64,000 nt of DNA from Silene latifolia. Lineage: Eukaryota > Streptophyta > Magnoliopsida > Caryophyllales > Caryophyllaceae. The translations under genes and the position numbers were made by a program. Of the stretch, positions 33,346 through 46,104 are shown one piece after another; position 1 is the first letter of the stretch; the number at the start of each line of letters is the position of its first letter. The notes beneath the pieces were generated by a model. The model saw only the letters and a list, made by a program, of their open reading frames with translations, was not told the origin of the DNA and did not search any database. The stretch is taken from contig NC_133538.1 of assembly GCF_048544455.1 (NCBI RefSeq), positions 435,796,311 through 435,860,310 of the forward strand, given 5' to 3'.

Positions 33346-33746
33346 AAATGCATAACTCATGAAACGAAATAACGTTCAAATGAATCAAGTTAACTAGCGA
33401 AACAATTACCTAGATTGTCACGGTTAAAATATATGATAAAATACCCATTGTGAAAAATAAATAAATTATTTTACGATTTATTTATTTAATTTTCATATAT
33501 ATTGTTTGCCACGGGAATTATTTTTTCGCCACGTGAAATTTCTTTGGCCACGGGAGTTATTAGCCACGAGACAGTCCGTGGCCAAAAATTCAATAATAGC
33601 CACGTTCTTGTTTTTCCCGTGGCTATCTCTTTGCCACGGCCACTTGCGCCACGGAAGATATTCCCATGGCAAAATGATTTAGCCACGGAAATTTAGCACT
33701 TGCGCCACGAATTTAGTCGTGGCGCAAGTGCTCATTTGTAGTAGTG

Positions 33747-33970
33747 AAACTCGACCAAAAGTCGGCTCCCTGTGTCTTTGTCGGATACTCCACGACTCAA
33801 AGTGCCTACCTATGTTATGATCCGACCATCAAGAAAACCTACACCTCACGTCATGTTCGATTTGTCGAACACGATTTTCCCTTCCTTACACTCACCAAAA
33901 CACCGCCTCCATCTCCTCACTCCCCGGATCACTGGTGCAACCTCACCATTCCCATCCTCGACATCATTCC
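33747..33970 (+). pseudogene. pol: Copia-2 integrase C-terminal region
   Basis: Reads KLDQKSAPCVFVGYSTTQSA, then TSRHVRFVEHDFPFLTL, equivalent to copia-1 at about 15830-15930 (minus). It continues after the CACTA-1 target duplicate and is cut at the Tekay target duplicate ATTCC (33966-33970). Confidence 0.85.
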
Positions 33971-35408
33971 TGTAACACCCCCATACTCCAAGTGCCTTAC
34001 CAGGACCTTAAGGCATGAGAATGCTACCATCTCGGTTACCCGAGGCAATGATAATCAAATAGACAATAACGAAACGTACTTTAATAATAATAAAGTTTAA
34101 AGCGATACAACCAAAACCGAAACTGATAAAAGAAAATACAAAGGTCCTCAAATGTTAAACCAACTATCTAAGAACAAAGTTCGACACAACGGAAGACTTC
34201 TAAGAAGCTAGTGATGACTCAACCCAGCTATCCCACGGGCATCAATCATACCTGCTCAATAACTGCTCACCACCCCCGAGTGGATCACCATAGCTTTTAA
34301 AACATTTAAATGGTGTCGGTACTAATTACACAAAAATAAGCCACAACAAATCAAATGCCAAAACAGTTCAACACACAACAAACCCCAGTCTCCATAATCA
34401 ATCTCCTCATAACTGACTACACACTAAAGTGTGTAGTCCTGCCAGAGTACCCATTGCAATAGGTACTCCACACCGCCAGTGGGGGACCGCAGCCGTACCC
34501 ACCAAATCCCCGCTCGTCTCCATCGAGCGATAAACCCAAGTCCATTAATGTGCACATCCCTTCTGTGGAGGGTTCCACATAAGGCAAATCATGGGCGTGA
34601 AGCCACTCCCGCAAGTGACTCCACTCAGCCAGGGACATGCCCCGAAGAACATAGACAGATAAACAATAACCATAATACACTACAAGAAAAACTAAAACAG
34701 GCGACCGAAATTTGGCGACTGATATATTTAGTCGCCAAATTAGCGACTGATTTTCAAATTGGCGACTGAAATCAGTCGCCAATCTGGCAACTGGTTTTTA
34801 AAAAGGGAATCAAACTTGGCGACCGATATTTTAAAATTGGCGACTGATTCTTGGGTAGTCGCCAAATTGGCGACTGAAATTCGGTCGCCAAAATGAATTT
34901 CAGTCGCCAATTGTTTTAATAGAATCCAGGCTGTCTTTTTTAAAAAGGGAATCAAATTGGCGACTGATGTTTTTAATTTGGCGACTGAATAAGGGGTAGT
35001 CGCCAAATTTGGCGACTGAAATTCAGTCGCCAAATTAAAAACATCAGTCGCCAAATTTTTTAATACAAACCAGCGCTCCTCTCACCTACTTTACTCTTTG
35101 CGAAACAAAAAAAAAGGGATGAGCGATTGAAACAGCGGCGACGACACCAACGAACAACACCACACAACCACCCTTCCACCGCCATTTCCACCGCCACATC
35201 CACCCTCTTCAATTAGGTTAGTTTTTTTTGTTTAATTTCAGTTTATATAGTTTAATTTGTTAGATTAATTTGTAGTTAGTTTGATTAATTTGTGGTTAGT
35301 TTGTTAGATTTATTTGTAGTTTGTATGTTAGATTAATTTGTAGTTAGATTTAGTTTAATTTGTGTTTGAATTAAAAGGGAATGATTATGAGGTTTGTCTT
35401 TAGGTTTA

Positions 35409-35540
35409 GGGTTATGGGGGGCGCGGGGGAGGGGGGGGGGGGGTTCGTCCGTGGGTGGGGTTGGTCAGGGGTGGGCTGTGGTGGGCCGTGGGTGGGTGGG
35501 TCGTGGGGTGGCGGTGGGTGGGTCGTGGGTGGTGTATGAT
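35409..35540 (+). other. G-rich tract with quadruplex potential
   Basis: Runs of three or more G recur on the plus strand, including a 13-G run at about 35430-35442 and repeated GTGGGTGGG units. It lies in the 5' non-coding part of CACTA-2, upstream of the transposase gene. Confidence 0.6.
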
Positions 35541-36584
35541 GTTGGGTAGCTAAGTGATACCGTCTCATTATCATTAGTATTAAGCTAAGTGGAACCGTCT
35601 TAATTAATAATATTATTATTATTATTACTAAGTTAAGTGAAATCTTCGTATTATTATTAATATTAAGCTAAGTGAAACCGTCTTTTGCATTAATGGAATT
35701 AGCTAAGTGGAACCGTCTTTTGGATTAAGAGAAATTAGCTATTAGCTAAGTGGAACTTTCTTTAGGACTTGATTTTGATAAATTTAGTTTGATAATTCAT
35801 GTTATTGATGAATTGAGGTAGAATAACCTTGTTATTTTTGTTTTTCTTTTCTCCTTTCGGGTTGTCACCAAGCTGTTAGGCACCACCGTCGCTGTATAGT
35901 GTTGCTTCTTGTTTTCTTTTCATTTTTGCTTTTACTTGATTAGGTAACCTCCTCTTACCAATTACCTTTTAAATTTACTAATTTTAGTTCAAATTATGTT
36001 ACGGACTTTAGGATAGAAGCCTTTATTATGTGGTTGAATTGGGCTATTGATTGACTTAATTAATTTAGTACTTGATTGTGTTGTTGTTTGATTTGATGTT
36101 GCCTTAGTACCGTTCAAGAATTACTCATTAGGAGTAATTCTTGAATAGTCCCCATTTTGGGATCGTTTGTCTTTGTGCGTTCAAGTCATTTAGGTAGTAA
36201 ACACGTACTTGTGATTTATTAATGAGGAATGAGTTTGGTGGCGATCCCTTTAATGTTCTCCGAATACATGTATATGTGGAGTAATTAGTTATTCTACATA
36301 GATGTGTATTTGGAGAATCAAGGGAATTGCTGCCCAATTTTTTCCTCATTAATAAATTACAAGTGTGTTTGCTAGTGACTTGAAACGTACATTGACGGGT
36401 TTAGGTTGGAGTGATAAGGACCCCATTCGAAGATGGATTACTTATTGACAATATTTATATATTGTTTTCATATGTTTATTGTATAATGTGGAGTATAATG
36501 TTTAAATTTTGTATGTAATATTATTGTTATTTTTTAAAAATGTTTAAATTATTGTGGGGTCTTCTTTAGATAAAAATAAAGAGA

Positions 36585-38203
36585 TTGGAACGTTCATGGA
36601 TGTATGAAGGAAGATTAGACCATTCTAATAAGAAAAGACGTCCTACCGGTAAATTTATAAAGGGTGTTAGCGAGTTTATTGAATTTGCTAAACAACAAGA
36701 TGAATATGACTTGGTAGACAAAAAACTTAGGTGTCCTTGTGCCAAATGCAAAAACCTGAAATACCAGCTTGACATTGTAGTAGAAGAACATCTCATTATA
36801 AACGGGTTTAAGCCAAATTATTACAATTGGATTTCACATGGAGAAGCATATTCTCCAATTCATGAACAAGCTCACACCCATCAAATACAAAATGATGAGA
36901 ACCCATATAGAGAGATGGTTTTTGATGCTATGGATTCCACTATTTTTAATAGTGATGACCATACAACCATTTCTGAAGAACAACCGCCACACCCACAAGC
37001 AAAAGCCTTTATTGACATGTTAAAAGCCTCAGAAAAACCCTTGTATGAAGGAAGCAGAATGACATTGTTACAAGCCGCTTCTAGGCTAATTACCTTGAAA
37101 TGTGAGTTTAATATGCCATTTGTTGCTGTTGATGGCATGGCCTCGTTCCTTGAGGAATCTTTCCCCGATGATAATATCATGACCCGAAGTTTCTATACTA
37201 CCAAAAAAGTAGTTAAAGGTCTTGATTACCGCATGAAAAGATTGATGCATGTCCCGAAGGATGTATGCTATTTTGGAAAGATGATGCTTTGCTTGACAAA
37301 TGTAAAGATTGTGGGGCGGATAGATATGAGACTAGTGAAGGAGATACAGTTTTGGTGTTGAAAAAAGGCAACGGTAGTAAGAGGGCCAAAAAGAGTAAGA
37401 AACCAATAGCATGTAACCAATTGTTTTACTTTCCTCTCGCACCAAGACTTCAAAGAATCTATGCCACCAAAAACATTGCCGAACAAATGAGATGGCACAA
37501 AGAAAACCCACGTGCTCCGGGGAAGATGAGTCATCCTAGTGATGAGGAAGAATGGAAATGATTTGATTAGATGTATCCTGATTTTGCCAAGGAACCCCGC
37601 AATGTACGACTTGGCTTGTGTACGGATGGATTTGATCCTTTCGGTAATTTTGGGAGGAAGTATTCTTGTTGGCCCGTTATGGTCACACCATACAACCTAC
37701 CACCTTGGTTATGTATGAAAAGACCATTTATTTTCTTGTCACTTATTGTTCCCGGACCAAAAAGCCCGAAACGTAATTTGGATGTTTATTTACAACCATT
37801 GGTGGAGAAGTTGAAATATTTGTGGGAAGTTGGGGTGGAAACTTATGATGTGTCTAAAAAACAAAATTTTCAACTTAAAGCTTCCCTTTTGTGGACAATA
37901 AATGATTTTCCCGCCTATGGTATGCTATCTGGGTGGTCTACAAACGGACAAAAAGCATGTCCTTGTTGCATGGAGGAAAGTAAAGCATTTTGGCTTCCCA
38001 ATAGCAAGAAAATAAGCTGGTTTGATTGTCATAGATGCTTCTTACGAGAGGAAATCCACATAGGAGGAACAAGAAGGCTTTCACAAAAGGTAAAGAGGTG
38101 CTTGATGCCCCTCCGAAATGAGTTCCTGGGGATGAGATATGGAAGACGGTATGTGATTTACCATCCCCTATTGATGGTACCGAAGAAGAATTTAAAGAAT
38201 TGA
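36585..38203 (+). pseudogene. CACTA-2 TNP2-type transposase, broken
   Basis: The N-terminal transposase-associated domain reads RSWMYEGRLD, then KGVSEFIEFAKQQ, with cysteines in RCPCAKCKN. The usual start codon position reads TTG (36585), and the next ATG is 36600. A one-base shift near 37255 moves the frame to MLFWKDDALLDKCKDCGADR. Two stops (37559-37561 and 37568-37570) fall just before MYPDFAKEPRNVRLGLCTDG. The Transposase_21 region continues through FGRKYSCWPVMVTPYNLPPW and CPCCMEESKAFWL. The later catalytic part is missing after about 38200, so it cannot encode an active transposase. Confidence 0.85.
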
Positions 38204-38253
38204 AAAAGCTGAAAAACGGTTGGTTTAACTTACAACCATTTGTTTAATATTGT

Positions 38254-38648
38254 AGGAAGCATTTGAACAAGAAAAAGCCGCCAATCCAGAAAAACCGGAT
38301 AATGACATATGGTATGAGTTGGTGGATGGCTTCAAGAAAGGGCACGTGTATGGTACCGGAAGTTCAACACCGGCTTTCTATGAGAAAACGCGTAGGAGAT
38401 CGACTTCAACAATTCCCAGCAACACGTATCAACCGGGAATTATTGGTCAACTTCAAGGTCAAATAAGAGAGCGTGATGAACGTGATGCCAAACGTGATGA
38501 AGAATTCCGCCAAATGAAGGAAAGAATGGAAATGTTTGAGAATTGGTGGCAAGGTTGTAACCCCGTACCTAGACCCAACTACGATCCAAAAGATCCGCAT
38601 GGTCCACATGGGGGGAGAGGAGCCGGTGTTGGCTTCCAAGTAAGATGA
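38254..38648 (+). pseudogene. CACTA-2 second gene, 3' exon (Transposase_24/TNPA-like)
   Basis: After an acceptor-like TATTGTAG (about 38248-38255) the frame reads EAFEQEKAANPEKPDNDIWY, then GSSTPAFYEKTRRRS and a charged coiled-coil RERDERDAKRDEEFRQMKER. It stops at TGA 38646-38648. The region is typical of the C-terminal half of plant CACTA accessory or TNPA-like proteins. Its upstream exons are deleted along with the end of the transposase. Confidence 0.65.
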
Positions 38649-39812
38649 TTTTAGCATGTAAGCTTGTAAAACTTGAACTTTAGACTTGAACATTAGAATA
38701 GCTTAGCTTGTAAAACTTTCATTTTCAATATATGAAATGAAGTTTGAGAAAATGGGAGGTGTTGGGTTGAAATGTATGGTGTTGTGAGTGTTGAAATTTG
38801 GGATGTATGGTGTTGTGGAACATCGGTTTGTATGCAGTTTGTAAATATTTGGCTAGCATTGAAAACGACAAAAACCACAAAAACTTACAGCAACTTTGGC
38901 GACTGAAAAGGGCTTTGGCGACTGAAATTCAGTCGCCAAATTGGCGACTGATTCAATGTAGTCGCCAAAGCTCTTATTCTGTCGCCAAAGTTTTTCAGTG
39001 AAACTGACTACGTCACCCAAATTTGGCGACTAATAACAAAATTAGCGACTGAAATTCAGTCGCCAAATTGGCGACTACCTCAAATCAGTCGCCAATTTGG
39101 CGACTACCATTTCAGTCGCCATTTTAGCCATTTGGCGACTGATTAGGCAGTCGCCAAATTTGGCGACCGACTTTATTCGCCAAAGTTAGAAAAGGCGACT
39201 AAGGTCCGCGACTGACGTTTTAATTCAGTCGCCAAAATCGGTCGCCTGTTTTAATTCTTTTTGTAGTGATACAACATCAACAACCGTCTGAAACAATCAT
39301 CAATATGAAATCACAACCGTCTGAACAATCAAGAAACAATTACTAATTACAGCACAATCACCGCAATCACCACAATCATGTAACTAATACTGAGTAGGGA
39401 AAACCCTACCTGGAAAGAAATCACAACTCAGATGATCTAGCAGCTGTCTCAAAACCTTTCTTTTACGAACCCTCCTCCTATACACATAATCATACAATCA
39501 CTATCACAATGATACAGCCATAAAATCCCCAATTCCCAAAATTAAGGTTTAAACAAAACTACCCAAACACTATTAAAACATATGTAGAGCTTACCCTCGA
39601 CGCAAGGATCACAAAGGTATAAAGAACGACAAGATCCGACACTTCTAGCTCCGGGATTTGCTAATAATGCGGCGAGGATGATTCAACGTAACTTCTAATC
39701 TTCTCTTGAAGGTTTTTAGATTGTAAAAGTGTTTTGAGAAAAGTGACGAAAGCCTTATATATCATTCCCGCATTATTAACAAAACCCGGCAAAACAAACC
39801 CGTAAAACACAC

Positions 39813-39960
39813 TTACTCGATCGAGTAAGGCACTTACTCGATCGAGTGTCCCCCTACTCGATCGAGTACCCAACCTACTCGGTCGAGTACCCTACAGGCA
39901 GACTACTGTTTTGCATCAAAAGCTACTTACTCGACAGAGTAAGCCCCACTCGATAGAGTA
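39813..39960 (-). promoter_or_regulatory. Palindrome array in the Tekay 3' LTR
   Basis: TTACTCGATCGAGTAA (39813-39828), ACTCGATCGAGT (39836-39847), TACTCGATCGAGTA (39855-39868), one-mismatch TACTCGGTCGAGTA (39876-39889), and two degenerate copies (39927-39942, 39947-39960). On the minus strand they lie 40-190 bp upstream of the TATA-like GATATATAAGGC (about 39760-39771). Confidence 0.8.
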
Positions 39961-42900
39961 CCCATAGACTCATAAAACCGTAGTATTATAGTCTTCCCTC
40001 CTTAAATAGAACTTCGTCCCCGAAGTTCAACCTATACATAAAAAAAAAAAAAATAAACCTACCAACTCGATTAAGACACAACAACGCAACTAAGAACTCA
40101 AAACAAAACCTCACCCTATAAAACATGAACTCTTAACACCAACTCCACCAACTACGTCTACCTCCACAACATGTCTCACGATATCGTATCCACCACATTA
40201 TAGCCTCTCTCGACACTAACTCTATACACTACCAACTACTATCCACAAATATCGGTAGCTCCGTTTCACTAACATGTTATGCACTAGAAAACCCAATATC
40301 AAGACACTCATAAACATCAAACGGAATGTTACATTCTACCACCCTTAAAAGGAACTTCGTCCTCGAAGTTACTCACACTCATAAACATCGTCATCCAACT
40401 GTCAACACTATCGAAATATTCTTCCATTCCTAAACATCGAACTACTACAAGCACGGCCATGGCCTTTTAACAAAATCAATCACGACAAAGATCCATCCTT
40501 TATGCTACACCAACACTCTACTTCCTAATATACTACAACATGCACAACCATGAAACTCTTGTTTGTCGCATCCTACTCCTATTAAGACAAATGTTACGTC
40601 CTCGTAACTCACTAATACTAAATCCTAGCTATATCTTCTCATCACCACCGCATGTCAAAGATAACCGCCTATAATCTAAACACTCACTATTCCTATATCC
40701 AAGGCTCTCTTACTTAAACATCTCTCATACTTCAATTCACTCGTCACACCACCTAACCTATACCTCAAAATTTTTAGCTTAACCAAAACTTCAAATATTC
40801 CCTATTACTGCCAAAACGACATAATCCTCTATACCTGCACCTATCTCCATACTCATAACTCACGATCCACAATTATTACATACACTCCCCCTAGATCCTC
40901 AAGTTCTTTTCTTTCATTATTGTAAAACTCATACATAACTTAACATGACACTAATTCCCAACACTCTACAATCACTGTCCCAAAATATGATTATGAACCA
41001 CCTGATGCGTCCATATCAGTACAGCACGTGTTCCACAGATTACTTGCCATAACTATGACTACCGATTCCTCATCTTAAAACAAGATCAAAATTATTATAA
41101 CCACTTCTCACAACTGTGGCCCATCAACAGAATATTAATATACCATGACAACAACGAAAACATACCCAGCTCTCTTTTATATCATACTCTACCCTCATCC
41201 CAAACTGAAACTGGTATCAACAAACAAGACAACAGTCTACATGTTCAACCAAAACTCACAAGGAACAACAGCAAACAAAACAACAATCTATGTATAACTG
41301 GTATGTACTTTCGAAAACTCGTATCATAATCGTCTCGCCTACTCCACCACAACCGGTGACGGCATCGCAACACCGCCACCAACAGCCGCACCGCAGTGCG
41401 AAAATACCCGCATCACAACACGAAGTACCATGCCCGGATCACCACCCGAGGCACCACAACCACATCGATAAACATCACAACCACATATAATTCCCATAAA
41501 CACTGACTCCGTATAACATTCCGGACAAGAAAAACTTACTCAAATCCATTTTACTAAATCACAACACAACACATTATATGAAATAAATGGATAATAACCT
41601 CATGAATATCATCCTCTTACCATATCACGGAATAACATATATCATGAATACATACAAGTATAACCAGTCATGTCAGATCACTCAAATTATTACTTTTTAA
41701 ACATCATCCACTAGGTTACTGTATCCAACATATATTACAGAACATTGGGTTAACAGCTTTATAACTATCACACCATACCACTTCTCGTGAGGTCGGAACC
41801 TCACACAAACATTTATATAAATATAGACCCGTAATGACATCCATCCAGTCAATCCTGATCACGTAAGTTACCATCTGATAAAGGTTACCTTTCGCCCGAG
41901 CTTAACTCGTATGCCCTTCATAACACATTGTCCCATTCGCACATCGATCATTTTTCCTGCCAAACGTAACCATAACATTAATACTCAACTACTAGAAACC
42001 GCCTCCTATAACCACATCTTATGCTCCCTCACAACCATACACATCAATCAGGTGTCTACAAAATCAACCTCTTTAGAATGGCCATTTTTTTTTTCTATTT
42101 ATCATCACCCTTAACCACTAGTGACAATACCTCAACACTACCTTCGTTCGGACATCAAGCCTCTTACACTCATCTCTAAACATCACGACTTCTTTCCTAT
42201 CTTCGGTTAATTTCCCAAATAACGAACATCAACCTATCAACAAAAATTTACCTCAACATTCTTCCTAATACTATCCTTAATTGTATCGTCATCTAACTCT
42301 CCACCAAAATCTCATATCGTGCAGATACTCTATCAACCTCTTACTCCCTTAATTCCTCAAAACCCATGACTAATCATGTTATCCTGAAACTCCTATATAA
42401 CCATTAACTAACATCCTCATGATAGCATCACACATCTCGACGACTCCTTACCTCTATATCACATAACTCCGGTCAACATTTTCTCAGCTTATTTTTATCC
42501 TTCTTTTCTCCTTAAACCCAACAATACCAATTAATAATTCAACTCTTTATTACTTATATCTAATTCTTTAGTGCTCCGGAACTCAAATCCCATTATTTCA
42601 TGTCGATATCATCTCACCATGTATCTTCTCTTATTATGCTATCACTCACACTTGCCACTAATCAGTCTAGACCGTCTCATGCTATCGCTCACACTTATCA
42701 CCAACCAATCTATGCGGTCAGCCCACTCCATCTCATTTTTTTTTTTAATCCCAAAACTCATTTCATCCTGTTAACTGCCCAAGGAAATCGCACACTAGTT
42801 TCACCTCTTGATAATACAAATTCCCAGACTCACTTACAATCTGAAAATCCACGTCACGACACGTCTTCACTAAGTTCGCTATATACCATTCTTCTCCATC

Positions 42901-43381
42901 CCTCTACAATGATTTTTTTTATTACATACATTCTTAACCAACACAATTCCTAACCATCTCCCTCTATAATCCCTTACGAATCTCAAGCCGCTACTATCCA
43001 CATCCTTCATTCCAATCTTTTCATTCTCACATTCCATAAACTCACGTCATCCCTTGCCCACATTCATTTACTTTTACATTACTCAACACACAATCATATC
43101 ACTCATCTTATCTCACAAAACATGCTCTGTGTCTCAATTAAGCCTTACCAATCTTCCTTTTCCTCTTTCCATTATCTATCACAACCACATGTACTTCATG
43201 TCCTCCCCACCGAACTCATACTCACCACAGCTGCCACTCCTTACATCATAAGATTGGGTAACTTACGCATCAGGACGAACATACATGTAAAACAATGCAT
43301 AAAGAAGCAAAATAACACCTTTGAATTAAACATAATATGCAACGAAGTCAAAAGATAAGCATATGACCCAAAACAGGGGTC

Positions 43382-43550
43382 ACTAGATCGAGTACAGGCC
43401 ACTCGATCGAGTAAGTAGTGACTTACTCGATCGAGTAGGTGAAGGTCAGAAGCACGTAAAACAAAGTACCAGGACAACTCGATCGAGTAAGGGCTACTCG
43501 ATCGAGTAACAATAGGTGTACTCGATCGAGTGAGGGTCACTCGATCGAGT
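43382..43550. repeat. Internal array of ACTCGATCGAGT palindromes
   Basis: Eight copies (43382, 43401, 43425, 43477, 43496, 43520 and 43539, plus the flank of the first) of the 12-bp palindrome ACTCGATCGAGT. All are perfect except the first (ACTAGATCGAGT). Spacing is irregular, 19-52 bp. It lies about 1.2 kb inside the element from the primer site. Confidence 0.85.
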
Positions 43551-44147
43551 ACCCTACGCATTTCTCAACACTGTCCAATTTTCGTATAACGGTCATAACT
43601 CACTCGTTTCTTGGTCGTTTTGGGCGTGTGACCTATCGTTAGAATAGTAAAAGAACAAGCTATCACCTCTAATTGGAATCACATTAAAATCATATATACA
43701 TCTCAAATTATAACAGTCTAAAGACAACCTCTCTATAATCGAAAACATCACTACTTGATTTTACTTCCAAACAACTTAAACGACATCAAGGTAAACAAAA
43801 ACAACTAAATGCTCATAAAACCAATATCCATAACCACATGTTACTATCTTCAAAAGCCAAGCAACAAATAACTCAATGTACATATATCATTAAACTTACC
43901 AATCACATGTTACCCATATGTTTTATTATATAACTTTACGTAAACAAAATCACAATTGTATTACATCAAGTATCCTATTCACATGTTACTAGCATGCTTA
44001 ATCATAAACTCGTATAAAATAACTTCCATCATATAACATGCTTAATCATAAATCATATTATCATGAAACAGTTATTCATCTTTTTCCACCAATTAGTCAT
44101 GCTCTTACTCAAACTTTCAGCCATATAAACTCGTACAAAACTACCAA

Positions 44148-44300
<153 letters not shown>

Positions 44301-44681
44301 TAACTCTATGTATAACTCAAACCAAACAAACTTTCTTTCCGTATTTCTATAATGCCATATCGTAAAACAACTATCATACTTTCAATCAATAACTTACGAA
44401 ATCACATCATCACCATCTTTTTCTACACATTCCCCATTCTCCACATACATACATCCACTGATTTATGCCACACATCAATATATAGGTACACAATGCACAA
44501 GATAAACACATAGCTATCCCGACTCATATCCCATGCTGACTGGTTCAAAATTGTAGAGCGAGTTCGCGACTTTAGGACGTCTCCCAAGCCTTTGCATTAG
44601 CTCCTACAACTTCTACCCCAGGTTCATTTTATTTTGACTCCCTATGTTCATTAGGTTCATTGGTTACAGGTTTCAAAATCG

Positions 44682-44693
44682 TCGCTCTGATAC
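44682..44693 (-). other. Primer binding site of the Tekay-like element
   Basis: Minus strand TGGTATCAGAGC, a perfect initiator tRNA-Met match, five bases from the LTR edge at 44698. Confidence 0.9.
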
Positions 44694-44697
44694 CACT

Positions 44698-46104
44698 TGT
44701 AACACCCCCATACTCCAAGTGCCTTACCAGGACCACTTAAGGCATGAGAATACTACCATCTCGGTTACCCGAGGCAATGATAATCAAATAGACAATAACG
44801 AAATGTACTTTAATAATAATAAAGTTTAAAGCGATACAACCAAAACCGAAACTGATAAAAGAAAATACAAAGGTCCTCAAATGTTAAATCAACTAGCTAA
44901 GAACAAAGTTCGACACAGCGGAAGACTTCTAAGCAGCTCGTGATGACTCAACCCAGCTCTCCCACGCGCATCAATCATACCTGCTCAATAACTGCTCACC
45001 ACTCCCGAATGGATCACCACAGTTTTTAAAACATTTAAACGGGGTCAGTACTAATTACACAAAAGCAAGCCACAACAAATCAAATGCCAAAACAGTTCAA
45101 CACACAACAAACCCCAGTCTCCATAATGAATCTCCTCATAACTGACTACACACTAAAGTGTGTAGCCCAGCCAGAGTACCCATCGCAACAGGTACTCCAC
45201 ACCGCCAGTGGGGGACCGCAGCCGTACCCACCAAATCCCCGCTCATCTCCATCGAGCGATAAACCCAAGTCCATTAATGTGCACATCCCTTCTGTGGCGG
45301 GTTCCACAGAAGGCGAATCATGGGCGCGAAGCCACTCCTGCAAGTGACTCCACTCAACCAGGGACACGCCCCGAAGAACACAGACAGATAAACAATAACC
45401 ATATTACAACATCAACAACCGTCTGAAACAATCATCAATATGAAATCACAACCGTCTGAACAATCAAGCAACAATTACTAATTACAGCACAATCACCACA
45501 ATCACCACAATCATGTAACTAATACTGAGTAGGGAAAACTCTACCTGGAAAGCAATCACAACTCAGACGATCTAGCAGCTGTCTCAAAACCTTTCTTTTA
45601 CGAACCCTCCTCCTATACACTTAATCATACAATCACTATCACAACGATACAACCATAAAATTCCCAATTCCCAAAATTAGGGTTTAACCAAAACTACCCA
45701 AACGCTATAAAAAGATATGTAGATCTTACCCTCGACGCAAGGATCACAAAGGTATAAAGAACGACAAGAGCCGACACTTCTAGCTCCGGGATTTTATAAT
45801 AATGCGGCGAGGATGATTCAACGTAACTTCTAATCTTCTCTCGAAGGTTTTTAGATTGTAAAAGTGTTTCGAGAAAAGTGACGAAAGCCTTATATATCAT
45901 TCCCGCATTATTAACAAAACCCGTCAAAACAAACCCGTAAAACACACTTACTCGATCGAGTGCCCCCCTACTCGATCGAGTACCCAACCTACTCGATCGA
46001 GTACCCTACAGGCAGACTACTATTTTGCGTCAAAAGCTACTTACTCAACAGAGTAAGCCCCACTCGATAGAGTACCCATAGACTCATAAAACCGTAGTAT
46101 TACA
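44698..46104 (-). repeat. 5' LTR of the Tekay-like element
   Basis: 1407 bp, TG...CA ended (TGTAACACCC to GTATTACA). Contains TATA-like GATATATAAGGC (minus, 45901-45890) and upstream palindromes ACTCGATCGAGT at 45950-45961 and TACTCGATCGAGTA at 45969-45982 and 45990-46003, plus two degenerate copies. Collinear with the split 3' LTR. Confidence 0.9.

Larger units (their letters stand above)
31295..33746. mobile_element. CACTA-1: non-autonomous CACTA (En/Spm) transposon
   Basis: Ends are CACTACAACAAATCATCACT and, at the right, the complement CACTACTACAAATGAGCACT. The 3-bp target duplication AAA is at 31292-31294 and 33747-33749. Subterminal regions (31320-31590 and 33505-33730) carry about ten copies in both orientations of a CCACGGG/CGTGGC motif, as expected for transposase-binding repeats. 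Length is 2452 bp with no transposase ORF, so it depends on an autonomous relative. The interior contains MITE-2 and a 5S-like segment. Confidence 0.9.
34678..39268 (+). mobile_element. CACTA-2: transposase-bearing but defective CACTA transposon
   Basis: Ends CACTACAAGAAAAACTAAAA and the complement CACTACAAAAAGAATTAAAA; target duplication ATA at 34675-34677 and 39269-39271. Subterminal zones (34700-35060 and 38890-39260) hold many inverted copies of TTGGCGACTG/CAGTCGCCAA. Between them are two transposase gene remnants. Length is 4591 bp. Confidence 0.95.
33971..39990 (-). repeat. 3' LTR of the Tekay-like element, split by CACTA-2
   Basis: Starts TGTAACACCCCCATACTCC and ends GTAGTATTATA (the terminal CA has decayed to TA). 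Without CACTA-2 and its duplicated ATA it is about 1.43 kb and collinear with 44698-46104. It has one more ACTCGATCGAGT palindrome than its partner. Confidence 0.85.

Noticed and set aside
36128..36349. Small minus-strand ORF upstream of the CACTA-2 transposase
   Set aside because: No recognisable motif, no codon bias, and it lies across an inverted pair of short AT-rich repeats (around 36118-36150 and 36200-36360).
39661..39873. Small ORFs rich in LDRV and TRSS over the palindromes (also 43241-43561 and 45694-45987)
   Set aside because: They only translate the ACTCGATCGAGT repeats of the Tekay element and lie across LTR control regions.
43382..43550. Regularly recurring palindrome array resembling a CRISPR
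   Set aside because: Repeats are only 12 bp, spacing is irregular (19-52 bp), and the sequence is plainly plant LTR DNA.
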